DNA from: CAMCYM01 sp964405405
GTDB lineage: Bacteria; Bacteroidota; Bacteroidia; Flavobacteriales_D; Sanyastnellaceae
Assembly (NCBI GenBank): GCA_964405405.1
Contig: CAYONT010000080.1
Span: 1-7,492 of the forward strand
Reading direction: 5' to 3'
DNA: 7,492 nucleotides
The notes below the pieces were generated by a model. The model was given only the letters and a program-made list of their open reading frames with translations. It did not search any database and had not been told where the DNA came from. Position numbers and translations under genes: made by a program. Shown piece after piece: positions 1 to 6,315 of the stretch; within the stretch, counting starts at the first letter, position 1; each line of letters begins with the position of its first letter.

Positions 1-867
1 CAGCATGGCCTTGCGGCGGTCGCCGAAGCCCGGGGCCTTCACTGCGGCCACTTTCAGCGCCCCACGGATCTTGTTGACCACCAGGGTAGCGAGCGCCTCG
101 CCGTCCACATCCTCAGCAATGATGAGCAGTGGGCGACCGGTTTGGGCTGACCGCTCCAACACCGGCAGCAGGTCCTTCATCGCGGAGATTTTCTTGTCGT
201 AGATGAGGATGAAAGGGTTGTCCAACTCCGCTTCCATCTTCTCGCTGTTCGTCACGAAATAAGGCGACAAATAGCCCCGGTCAAACTGCATACCTTCCAC
301 CGTCTTCACCTCCGTTTCCGTGCCCTTCGCCTCTTCGACCGTGATGACGCCCTCGGTGCCGACCACCTTCATCGCATCTGCGATCAACTTGCCCACCGTG
401 TGGTCGTTGTTCGCGGAGATCGTGGCCACCTGCTCGATGCGGTTGTGGTCGTTGCCCACCTCACGCGAGATTTTGCGCAACTCCTCAACAATGGCCGTTG
501 CCGCCTTGTCCATGCCACGCTTCAGATCCATCGGGTTCGCTCCTGCCGCTACGTTGCGAAGTCCCTCGGTGATGAGGGATTGAGCGAGGACGGTCGCCGT
601 CGTGGTGCCGTCACCGGCCACATCGGCGGTCTTCGAAGCCACCTCCTTGACCATTTGGGCGCCCATGTTCTGGATGGGGTCCTTCAGCTCGATTTCCTTC
701 GCGACCGAAACCCCGTCCTTGGTGACCGAGGGTGCACCGAATTTCTTCTCGATGACCACATTCCGACCCTTGGGGCCGAGGGTCACCTTCACTGCGTTTG
801 CCAATGCGTCCACACCGACCTTCAGGCCATTGCGTGCGTCCGTGTTGAATTGAATTTCCTTTGCCAT
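1..867 (-). CDS. groL: GroEL (Cpn60) chaperonin large subunit, N-terminal 289 residues, cut by window edge
   Basis: ATP-driven cytosolic chaperonin subunit; the family forms a tetradecameric double ring that folds client proteins together with GroES. The frame is open from the ATG at 867 to base 1, giving 289 codons of a protein usually about 545 residues long, so the C-terminal half lies outside the window. The protein begins MAKEIQFNTDARNGLK. Visible signatures are the nucleotide-binding LGPKGRNVV segment at residues 30-38, the TKDGVSVAKEI segment with Asp51, and GDGTTTAT at 85-92 with Asp86; E. coli numbering is one higher. The equatorial domain and first intermediate segment are complete. 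The apical domain is present up to VKAPGFGDRRKAML. It starts 25 bp downstream of the groS stop, so the two genes are almost certainly one transcript. No clear Shine-Dalgarno precedes the ATG. Identification is certain; no key residue is missing in the visible part. Confidence 0.98.
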   Translation of the reverse strand, partial: MAKEIQFNTDARNGLKVGVDALANAVKVTLGPKGRNVVIEKKFGAPSVTKDGVSVAKEIELKDPIQNMGAQMVKEVASKTADVAGDGTTTATVLAQSLITEGLRNVAAGANPMDLKRGMDKAATAIVEELRKISREVGNDHNRIEQVATISANNDHTVGKLIADAMKVVGTEGVITVEEAKGTETEVKTVEGMQFDRGYLSPYFVTNSEKMEAELDNPFILIYDKKISAMKDLLPVLERSAQTGRPLLIIAEDVDGEALATLVVNKIRGALKVAAVKAPGFGDRRKAML

Positions 868-892
868 GATGCTGTAAGAATCAGATTTTGAA

Positions 893-1168
893 TCAAATGA
901 CCGCCAAGATGTCGCTCTCGCGCATGATCATGTAGTCCTTCCCGTCGTGGGAAATCTCGGTGCCCGAGTACTTGCCATACAGGACGCTGTCCCCCACCTT
1001 CACCGTGGTGGGCTCGTCGGGCTTGCCCGGTCCTACCGCAATCACGATGCCGCGTTGCGGCTTCTCCTTGGCCGTGTCCGGAATATAGATTCCGCTGGCC
1101 GTCTTCTCTTCTGCTGCAGCCGGTGCCACCAGCACACGGTCCGCAAGGGGCTTGATTTGAACAGACAT
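893..1168 (-). CDS. groS: GroES (Cpn10) co-chaperonin
   Basis: The heptameric lid of the GroEL folding chamber. The 91-residue product is close to the usual Cpn10 length (95-97) and is complete. It begins MSVQIKPLADRVLVAP, the standard first strand. The mobile loop at about residues 17-35 carries the hydrophobic tripeptide IYI (27-29) that docks on the GroEL apical domain. The GIVIAVGPGK and VKVGDSVLYGKYSGTEI segments form the rest of the beta barrel, and the C-terminus DILAVI is typical. It lies directly upstream of groL in the classical operon order. The leader between the ATG and the secG terminator is about 130 bp and holds a candidate promoter and palindromic sites. There is no Shine-Dalgarno match ahead of the ATG. 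Confidence 0.98.
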   Translation of the reverse strand: MSVQIKPLADRVLVAPAAAEEKTASGIYIPDTAKEKPQRGIVIAVGPGKPDEPTTVKVGDSVLYGKYSGTEISHDGKDYMIMRESDILAVI

Positions 1169-1272
1169 GGTTTGTAATGAATGGTTGTTTCTTGGAACCG
1201 GAACTCAATGCTCCGGTCGCCTTTGACATTGCATTTTGTATGCCAAACCCGTCCCAACCCCTCTCCGCCGGC

Positions 1273-1303
1273 CACAACCTACATTTTGTCAGTTTTCGGC
1301 AAA
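1273..1303 (-). promoter_or_regulatory. Candidate Bacteroidota-type promoter for groS-groL
   Basis: On the minus strand a TTTG (1303-1300) is followed after 18 nt by TAGGTTGT (1281-1274), which resembles the Bacteroidota TTTG...TAnnTTTG promoter pattern with one mismatch in the -7 part. It sits immediately downstream of the secG terminator and about 105 bp upstream of the groS ATG. The TTTG is formed partly by the terminator's T-run, so the match could be accidental. This is a weak call: position and pattern fit, but nothing else confirms it. Confidence 0.25.
1279..1291. promoter_or_regulatory. Palindromic operator-like site upstream of groS
   Basis: The minus strand reads TGACAAAATGTAG, a GACA-AAA-TGT palindrome with a degraded outer right arm. 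Its 10-base core ACATTTTGTC (plus strand, 1281-1290) recurs exactly in the miaB upstream region at 6275-6284. A weaker relative, GCATTTTGTATGC, lies at 1231-1243. The site overlaps the candidate groS -7 element, which would suit a repressor or a heat-shock-type control protein. I infer a binding site; the protein that would bind it is unknown. Confidence 0.4.
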
Positions 1304-1338
1304 AAAAAACGTGTCAGCCCTGACAAGCTGACACGTTT
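1301..1338 (-). terminator. Rho-independent terminator after secG
   Basis: Bases 1307-1318 and 1327-1338 form a perfect 12-bp inverted repeat (AAACGTGTCAGC / GCTGACACGTTT) around an 8-nt loop. On the minus strand the stem runs into nine consecutive T (1309-1301, the first three inside the stem). It begins 21 bp after the secG stop codon and ends the minus-strand transcript of the miaB-to-secG operon. On the plus strand the run is upstream of the stem; because stem and tail are flanked by only three T on that side, termination there would be weak. Confidence 0.93.
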
Positions 1339-1359
1339 CGATTCGGTTCCGTCGTTCAA

Positions 1360-1713
1360 TCAGGGCGCTGGCTGCTCCTGCACCGGTGGGGCCTCACCCG
1401 CCTCGGGCTGCCCTTCAATCAGTGGAGCCGCAGGGGCCTGTTCGGTCGCAGTGGGCAACACCGACTCATCGATTCCCACATCTTGGGTCATGTTTCCGAA
1501 AACAATACTCCCTACAATGCTCAAAACGAACAACGCCCCCAGCAGGTACCAGGTTGCCTTTTCCATGAAATCCGCTGTGCGCTGGACACCACCAATGGAG
1601 CCTGCACCCTGAAATCCCATCGCCAATCCCCCCCCTTTGGGATTCTGAACCAGGATTACCACACCCAACAGGATGCTCACAATCACGATCAACACCAGCA
1701 GAAAGTACGCCAT
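1360..1713 (-). CDS. secG: SecG, preprotein translocase subunit
   Basis: Small integral inner-membrane subunit of the SecYEG channel, which aids SecA-driven protein export. The 117-residue product has two membrane helices (about residues 3-22 and 54-73). Between them is the SecG signature VQNPKGGGLAMGFQGAG (22-38), followed by the family's TADFMEKATWYL at 47-58. After the second helix comes a tail of about 43 residues rich in Pro, Ala, Gln and Glu, longer than in minimal SecG proteins and without recognisable domains. The ATG at 1713 was chosen over in-frame upstream codons because MAYFLLVLIVIV begins the first helix directly, and any longer form would overlap the preceding gene. It lies 13 bp after the upstream stop, is last in its operon, and is followed by a strong terminator. 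Confidence 0.95.
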   Translation of the reverse strand: MAYFLLVLIVIVSILLGVVILVQNPKGGGLAMGFQGAGSIGGVQRTADFMEKATWYLLGALFVLSIVGSIVFGNMTQDVGIDESVLPTATEQAPAAPLIEGQPEAGEAPPVQEQPAP

Positions 1714-1726
1714 ATCTCGTTCTATT

Positions 1727-2820
1727 TCAATCGTTTCGATCTCCCGAGGACGCTTTGCCCAGTTTTCGGGATTGGAGCGCAAAATAAGTGCTTTTTTCGG
1801 GAAATTTCAAGGCCAGCAGTTGATACATCTTTCGGGCGCGCGCCGTGGCACCTTGCGCTGCCAAAATCCGCGCCATGGTCTCGGTAACGACTTCCTCATC
1901 TTCTTCAATGCTCTTGCGGGCCAAATCCTCCACCTCCCCCACGACTTCCCGGATAGGCCCCATCTTGGGCGCCTTGTCTATGAACGCCTGGATCAGGGGA
2001 TGGTCCGGGGCAGCGGGTTGTGCAGGAGGGAGGGAGGCTGATGGGCCAGGCGTCGAGGCCTGCTGCCGGGTGGCCGAGGCTGCAAAGGGTCCCGGAAGGG
2101 GTACCACATCGGATTCGAAACCCGACTGGTGCGCCCGCTGGGCCAGCCACCGAGCAAAGTGACTCCTGCCACTGGGAGGGGATGATGCAGGAAACTCGGA
2201 GGATGACGTCTCAGAAGAGGGCTCATCTTGAGCAGCGGGCAGCGTTGCGCCCTCGCTTTTCTCCTGCGAAGCCCGCTCGGACCGAACCGATTCACTCCAT
2301 TCCTGAACGTCTCGTTCGATGGTTCGGGCTACGGCCTCGACAAGCCAAGTGCGCTCCAATGGGTTCATTGGCGGAGCCGAGGGCGGAGCGACCTCGGGAG
2401 CGGGCGNNNNNNNNNNNNNNNNNNNNNNNNNNNNNNNNNNNNNNNNNNNNNNNNNNNNNNNNNNNNNNNNNNNNNNNNNNNNNNNNNNNNNNNNNNNNNN
2501 NNNNNNGGCGGAGCCGAGGGCGGAGCGACCTCGGGAGCGGGCGGCGGCGGAGCCGAGGGCGGAGCCGAGGGCAGCGCAGAAGCCGGAAGAGCCGGGTGAA
2601 TCAGGTTGTACAGCGGGCGCCGCTGCCCGAGGTGCGAGGAAGCACGCAACAAGTCCCGCTCCTCATCCACCGAGCCCGCCAGCGAACTCGCCCGCGCACA
2701 CAGCATCCAACCCACCGCCACGAAAGGAAACCGCTCGGCCCAGGTGAGCAACCCTGCGTGGTCCGCGGCCGTCACCCGGTCCGGGTGCTCGATCAATTCG
2801 AAAAATCGGGATCGGTGCAT
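1727..2820 (-). CDS. Conserved Bacteroidota protein with C-terminal TPR-like helices, interrupted by scaffold gap
   Basis: No function is assigned. It resembles the protein that I recall between lptE and secG in Bacteroidota. The N-terminal 104 residues (MHRSRFFELIEHPDRVTAADH...) end in a Pro/Ala/Ser linker (PSAPPSAPPPPAPEVAPPSAP, roughly 84-104) that runs into the N gap. After the gap the same linker text, PAPEVAPPSAPP, continues in one frame into MNPLERTWLVEAVARTIERD and on to the stop at 1727, 225 residues in all. The C-terminus (DEEVVTETMARILAAQGATARARKMYQLLALKFPEKSTYFALQSRKLG) looks like one TPR-type helix pair; the middle is low-complexity and probably disordered. The 100 N are not in frame, so a literal translation stops falsely near 2365. 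Overlapping the two 37-bp flanks gives one 318-residue ORF. The start lies 12 bp after the lptE stop, and secG follows 13 bp downstream. No signal peptide or membrane helix is visible. Confidence 0.82.
2370..2406. repeat. 37-bp repeat, left copy at scaffold gap
   Basis: This 37-bp segment ends exactly at the first N and is identical base for base to 2507-2543, which begins exactly after the last N. On the minus strand it encodes the linker PAPEVAPPSAP. Identity that stops precisely at both gap edges suggests either the same physical sequence seen at two contig ends or a tandem repeat the assembler could not cross. Confidence 0.9.
2407..2506. other. Assembly gap of exactly 100 N
   Basis: The round number of 100 N indicates a scaffold placeholder of unknown true size rather than measured missing sequence. 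It falls inside the proline-rich linker of the conserved Bacteroidota protein. Frame continuity needs a true length of 2 modulo 3; 100 is 1 modulo 3. Confidence 0.97.
2507..2543. repeat. 37-bp repeat, right copy at scaffold gap
   Basis: Identical to 2370-2406. It is followed (2544-2577) by further degenerate GGCGGAGCCGAGG units encoding PSAPP-type residues on the minus strand, so the local sequence is internally repetitive and GC-rich, the kind of region where short-read assemblies break. Confidence 0.9.
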
Positions 2821-2832
2821 TCGGATTCTCGG

Positions 2833-3372
2833 TTACCAATTTCCCAGCGTGGCATTGAAAATGTCTTGGGCGATTTGGCCTGCAATGTCCTCCACCAACG
2901 CATCCTCGACCGACAGGAGGTCCTGATCGCTCGTGTAGTCGGCAAAGCGGCTGAACGTCCTTTCGAAGCTCAGGTCCTCGTCCATCGTGTTTTCGTAGGC
3001 CAAACGTACCTGAACAGTCAACCGGTTCCCCGCCGCGGTTTCGTTCCCTTGGATGTTGATCGGGGTGATGTTCCAGCCCACGATTTCGGCGCGGAACTGG
3101 AGGTTCCCGTCTTGGTCCACGAGGCGCAGGGTGGACTGGCGCTGGATCCGGTCCCGGAGCGACTCGGTGAAGGTCAGGGCGGCCGCCGCGGTGGCCAGCG
3201 GGGTGACCGGTTCAAAAGGGGTGACGGAGAAGGTCGTGGCGCCCGAGGTTTGGGCTCCGTAGGGGGAATACACGCCACAACCCGGCGCCGCCATCAGGAA
3301 GAGGGCCGCAGCAAGGGCCGCCGGCCAACCACCGAATCCCATGAGGTCGCCGACCCTGGTTGTGCGCTTCAT
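2833..3372 (-). CDS. lptE: LptE-like lipoprotein of the LPS transport machinery
   Basis: Outer-membrane lipoprotein that partners LptD in inserting lipopolysaccharide into the outer leaflet. The 179-residue product has a basic N-terminus and a hydrophobic stretch (WPAALAAALFLMAAPG, 16-31). Cys32 in a PGC lipobox follows; Pro at -2 is not ideal but the context is right. The mature part starts CGVYSPYGA. It carries the features of the Bacteroidota family: TPFEPVTPLA, then SLRDRIQRQSTLRLV, NLQFRAEIVGW, NETAAGNRLTVQVRLAYEN, FERTFSRFADY, and the C-terminal QDIFNATLGNW. The ATG at 3372 overlaps the stop of the upstream activator gene by ATGA, which implies translational coupling. A longer in-frame reading upstream has an implausible Gly/Arg-rich composition and lies inside the activator gene, so it was not used. 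Confidence 0.9.
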   Translation of the reverse strand: MKRTTRVGDLMGFGGWPAALAAALFLMAAPGCGVYSPYGAQTSGATTFSVTPFEPVTPLATAAAALTFTESLRDRIQRQSTLRLVDQDGNLQFRAEIVGWNITPINIQGNETAAGNRLTVQVRLAYENTMDEDLSFERTFSRFADYTSDQDLLSVEDALVEDIAGQIAQDIFNATLGNW

Positions 3373-4724
3373 GCGAGTCCGTACTCTTTGATTTTCCGGT
3401 ACAAGGTGCGCTCGGAAATGCCCAGCTCCAAAGCCGCGTGCTTGCGGCGGTTGCGGTGCTTCTCCAAGGCTTTCCGAATGAGATCGCGCTCCGAATCCTG
3501 CAAGGACAGGACCTCCTCGTACGCTTCGACCTCCTCCGCCGCCAGCCGGTCCTCGGGCAACCGACTCCGGAGCACGGGGCGTCCGCCCAGGCCCAACGAA
3601 CCCAATTCGCCCGACGTCAATCCCGTGGTGCCAGAGCCCTCCCCTCCTTCTTCGGTTCCCACAACGCCTCCCCCCGCACCCCCCGTGCCGGTCGCTGGCG
3701 ACAAACCCGGCTCCAACCTCCGCGGCATCACCCACCCCGATTCCGACGGCCGGTACAACTTCTCGACCAGCGCCGCATCCCGGTCGGACAATGCCCCCCC
3801 TTCCTCCATCAGGTCCAGTACCAACTGCTTCAGGTCCGCCAATTCCGCCCGCATATCAAACAAGACCTTGTACAAAATCTCTCGCTCGCTCATCGATTCT
3901 GCACCGCCATCCGTCCGCCGAACGGGTACCGCAGCCGTCCCACCTTCCGGCAGGTAGCGGGCCAAACCCACCGCATCCACCACCCGCTCCGTCTCCAGAA
4001 TCGAAATCTGCTCGGCAATGTTCTTGAGTTGCCGAATGTTCCCCGGCCAACCATATCCCTCCAGCAACGTCGCGGCTTCCGGGGTCAGTTGCAGCGGTGG
4101 CATCCCGTAGGTGACACTGAAGTCCGTGGTGAACTTGCGGAACAGCATCAACACGTCCTCGCGCCGTTCGCGCAGGGGGGGCATGTGGATGGGCACCTGA
4201 CTCAGGCGATAATAGAGGTCCTCCCGGAACCGGCCTTGCGAGATGGCCCGACCGAATTCCACATTGGTAGCCGCCACGACCCGAACATCGGTTTTCTGGA
4301 CCTTCGATGACCCCACGCGGATGAACTCGCCCGTCTCCAGCACCCGCAGCAGACGGACTTGGGTGGTCAAGGGCAACTCGGCCACCTCATCCAAGAAGAT
4401 CGTGCCCCCGTGGGCCTCTTCGAAGTACCCCTTCCGGCTGTCGGTGGCACCGGTGAAGGCCCCCTTCTCGTGGCCGAAGAGCTCGGAGTCGATGGTCCCC
4501 TCCGGAATGGCGCCGCAGTTCACAGCGATGTACGGCCCATGTTTGCGGCGGCTGAACTGGTGGACGATGCGCGGAACAGACTCCTTGCCCGTGCCGCTCT
4601 CGCCAAGCACCAGCACCGAAAGGTCGGTCTCGGCGACCTGCGACGCAACGGCAATGGCCCGGTCCAAGGCCGGGTTGGTGCCGATGATGCCGAATCGGCG
4701 CTTGATGGCAAACACGTCCGTCAT
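3369..4724 (-). CDS. Sigma-54-dependent AAA+ transcriptional activator with Fis-type HTH, no N-terminal sensor
   Basis: Enhancer-binding protein of the NtrC class (451 residues) that uses ATP to remodel sigma-54 RNA polymerase. The AAA+ domain starts almost at residue 1. Walker A is GESGTGKE (41-48), the sigma-54 contact loop GAFTGA is at 88-93, Walker B is GTIFLDEV (107-114), the arginine-finger region REDLYYRL is at 167-174, and sensor II is GYGWPGNIRQL (223-233). The C-terminal HTH (about 410-451, ERTLYRKIKEYGLA) is Fis-like. There is no receiver, GAF or PAS domain, so activity must be set by abundance or a partner. Between AAA+ and HTH lies an unusually long segment (about 262-405) with a helical stretch (280-325) and a Gly/Ser/Thr-rich linker (340-382). 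It overlaps miaB upstream and lptE downstream by ATGA. Its targets cannot be read from the window; no clear -24/-12 sigma-54 promoter was found by eye. Confidence 0.95.
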   Translation of the reverse strand: MTDVFAIKRRFGIIGTNPALDRAIAVASQVAETDLSVLVLGESGTGKESVPRIVHQFSRRKHGPYIAVNCGAIPEGTIDSELFGHEKGAFTGATDSRKGYFEEAHGGTIFLDEVAELPLTTQVRLLRVLETGEFIRVGSSKVQKTDVRVVAATNVEFGRAISQGRFREDLYYRLSQVPIHMPPLRERREDVLMLFRKFTTDFSVTYGMPPLQLTPEAATLLEGYGWPGNIRQLKNIAEQISILETERVVDAVGLARYLPEGGTAAVPVRRTDGGAESMSEREILYKVLFDMRAELADLKQLVLDLMEEGGALSDRDAALVEKLYRPSESGWVMPRRLEPGLSPATGTGGAGGGVVGTEEGGEGSGTTGLTSGELGSLGLGGRPVLRSRLPEDRLAAEEVEAYEEVLSLQDSERDLIRKALEKHRNRRKHAALELGISERTLYRKIKEYGLA

Positions 4725-6217
4725 GCCGCGCCGGATTGGGAGGCGTCTGCCGCGGCGTCCGGCGCAGGCGCAGGCGCGCGGCGCGACAGGACCTGAACCA
4801 CCTCGCCCAGGAGCGTGGTGGGCGACGCACTGTGCGCCACGACCTCCACGTAGTCGCCCGGCTGACAGGATCCCTTGGGGAAAACGACCACCGAGTTGTC
4901 GGAGGTTCGGCCTTGGAATTCATCCTCGCGCTTGCGGGACGTCCCCTCCACCAGCACCTTGTACCGGCCTCCCACCCGGGCCGCGATGCGGGCCGCACTG
5001 TGCTCCATCTGGCGGGCGATGACCTCCTGGAGGCGACGGCCTTTGACCTCCTCGGGCACATCGTCTTCGTACTTGCGCTCGGCCAACGTCTTGGGACGCT
5101 CGCTGTACTTGAACATGTAGGCCATGTCGAAACGGACTGCATCCAGAAGGGACAGCGTCGCCTCATGTTGGGCCTCGGTCTCGCCGCAGAATCCCGCGAT
5201 GATGTCCGTAGAGATGGCCGCCTCGGGCAGGATGCGCCGAATGGCCGCGATTCGGTCCAGATACCATTCCCGGGTGTAACCGCGGTTCATCCGCTTGAGC
5301 ACCTCCGAATCCCCGGACTGGACGGGCAAGTGGATGTACTTGCACAGGTTTTCATGGCGGGACATGGCATGCAGCACGTCGTCCGTCATGTCCTTGGGAT
5401 GGCTCGTCGAGAACCGAACCCGGAGGTCGGGGTGCACCTGGGCCACCCGTTCGAGCAGCTCGGCAAACCGCACCACCGGCTGACCTGCGTCCTTGATTTC
5501 GCCCTTGTTGTCGATGTTCCACTTGTAGCTGTCCACGTTTTGGCCTAGCAAAGTGACCTCCCGATACCCCTGCTCAAACAGGGTACGCGCCTCATGGACA
5601 ATGGATTCCGGATCCCGACTCCGCTCGCGGCCCCGGGTAAACGGCACCACGCAAAAACTGCACATGTTGTCGCACCCGCGCATGATGCTGATGAAGGCGG
5701 TCACCCCATTCGCATCCAACCGCACCGGGCTGATTTCCGCGTAGGTCTCCTCCCGGCTCAGCAGGACGTTCACCGCCTTCTGGCCGCCGTAGGCCAAATC
5801 CACCAACCGAGGCAGGTCCCGGTAAGCGTCCGGCCCCACCACCAGGTCCACCAACTGCTCCTGTTCCACAAGCTGTTCCTTCAGTCGCTCCGCCATGCAG
5901 CCCAGCACGCCCACGACGAGGTGTGGCCGGTGGCGCTTCTCCCCTTTCAATACGTGCAACCGATTGCGTACGCGCTGTTCTGCCTGGTCGCGGATGGCGC
6001 AGGTGTTCAGCAAAACGAGGTCGGCTTCTTCCAGGTCCCGCGTGGTGGCATATCCCGCTTCTCCGAGGATGCCGGCCACGATTTCAGAATCGCTGAAATT
6101 CATTTGGCATCCATAGCTCTCCAAATACAACTTCCGCGTCGCAGCGAGCGGCGCGGGCCCCGGCACCACGGTCGGTGTGCCTTGAAACGATTCATCCAAC
6201 ATTTCGTGCGCTGCCAT
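4721..6217 (-). CDS. miaB: MiaB, tRNA-2-methylthio-N6-dimethylallyladenosine synthase
   Basis: Radical-SAM methylthiotransferase that adds the 2-methylthio group to i6A37 in tRNAs reading UNN codons. The product has 498 residues. The N-terminal MTTase domain begins KLYLESYGCQMNFSDSEIV and uses Cys37, Cys73 (NTCAIRDQAEQRVRNRL) and Cys107 (VLGCMAERLKE) for its [4Fe-4S] cluster. The radical-SAM motif CDNMCSFC supplies Cys182, Cys186 and Cys189, followed by VVPFTRGRERSRD. A TRAM domain occupies about 417-478, then an Ala/Pro tail of about 20 residues. All six cluster cysteines are present. An in-frame TTG at 6256 would extend it by 13 residues, but that codon lies inside the promoter -7 element, so the ATG at 6217 was chosen; ATG at 6202 (MLDESFQGTP) is also possible. 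It is the first gene of the operon, and its stop overlaps the next start by ATGA. Confidence 0.97.
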   Translation of the reverse strand: MAAHEMLDESFQGTPTVVPGPAPLAATRKLYLESYGCQMNFSDSEIVAGILGEAGYATTRDLEEADLVLLNTCAIRDQAEQRVRNRLHVLKGEKRHRPHLVVGVLGCMAERLKEQLVEQEQLVDLVVGPDAYRDLPRLVDLAYGGQKAVNVLLSREETYAEISPVRLDANGVTAFISIMRGCDNMCSFCVVPFTRGRERSRDPESIVHEARTLFEQGYREVTLLGQNVDSYKWNIDNKGEIKDAGQPVVRFAELLERVAQVHPDLRVRFSTSHPKDMTDDVLHAMSRHENLCKYIHLPVQSGDSEVLKRMNRGYTREWYLDRIAAIRRILPEAAISTDIIAGFCGETEAQHEATLSLLDAVRFDMAYMFKYSERPKTLAERKYEDDVPEEVKGRRLQEVIARQMEHSAARIAARVGGRYKVLVEGTSRKREDEFQGRTSDNSVVVFPKGSCQPGDYVEVVAHSASPTTLLGEVVQVLSRRAPAPAPDAAADASQSGAA

Positions 6218-6253
6218 TTCCCTAACGGTTCCCAGTGTCGGTTTCCCAACCTC

Positions 6254-6261
6254 CAAAGATA
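6254..6261 (-). promoter_or_regulatory. Promoter -7 element for the miaB operon
   Basis: The minus strand reads TATCTTTG, an exact match to the Bacteroidota primary-sigma -7 consensus TAnnTTTG, 36 bp upstream of the miaB ATG, implying a leader of roughly 30 nt. No TTTG or TTG is seen at the usual -33 distance; that place is occupied by a GACAAAATGTC palindrome at 6275-6285. The missing -33 box suggests dependence on a protein bound at the palindrome, which is inference. Confidence 0.6.
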
Positions 6262-6272
6262 CATTGCCTGCC

Positions 6273-6285
6273 TGACATTTTGTCT
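6273..6285. promoter_or_regulatory. Palindromic operator-like site between miaB and the divergent repair gene
   Basis: The plus strand reads TGACATTTTGTCT; GACA and TGTC are exact inverted arms around TTT. The site ends 11 bp upstream of the miaB -7 element and lies about 30 bp upstream of the plus-strand ATG at 6316, so it could affect both divergent genes. Its core is shared base for base over ten positions with the groS upstream region. Confidence 0.45.
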
Positions 6286-6315
6286 TACTCGCCTGACTTG
6301 TGCGACCTTGCGCCC

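Noticed and set aside
1169..1300. CIRCE/HrcA-type operator upstream of groS
   Set aside because: No TTAGCACTC-N9-GAGTGCTAA type inverted repeat is present in the leader.
2370..2577. GGCGGAGCC words near the gap as members of the GNA hairpin family
   Set aside because: They contain a GGA triloop core, but they are in frame codons for Pro/Ser/Ala repeats and lack CATCTC spacers, so coding explains them adequately.
2365..2820. Conserved protein ending near 2365
   Set aside because: The stop appears only because 100 N shift the frame; the linker text resumes in the correct frame on the other side of the gap.
2833..3735. 300-residue version of LptE with an N-terminal extension
   Set aside because: The extension overlaps the activator gene, is Gly/Arg-rich, and would bury the lipoprotein signal. 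The ATG at 3372 with ATGA coupling fits better.
2020..3957. Long plus-strand open frame of about 645 codons spanning the gap
   Set aside because: It runs antisense to lptE, the activator and the conserved protein, depends on N being read as open, and its translation is Arg/Ser/Pro-rich with no family features. It is an antisense shadow of GC-rich genes.
4721..6256. miaB start at the TTG at 6256
   Set aside because: That codon overlaps the TATCTTTG promoter element, so it would not be in the transcript from that promoter.
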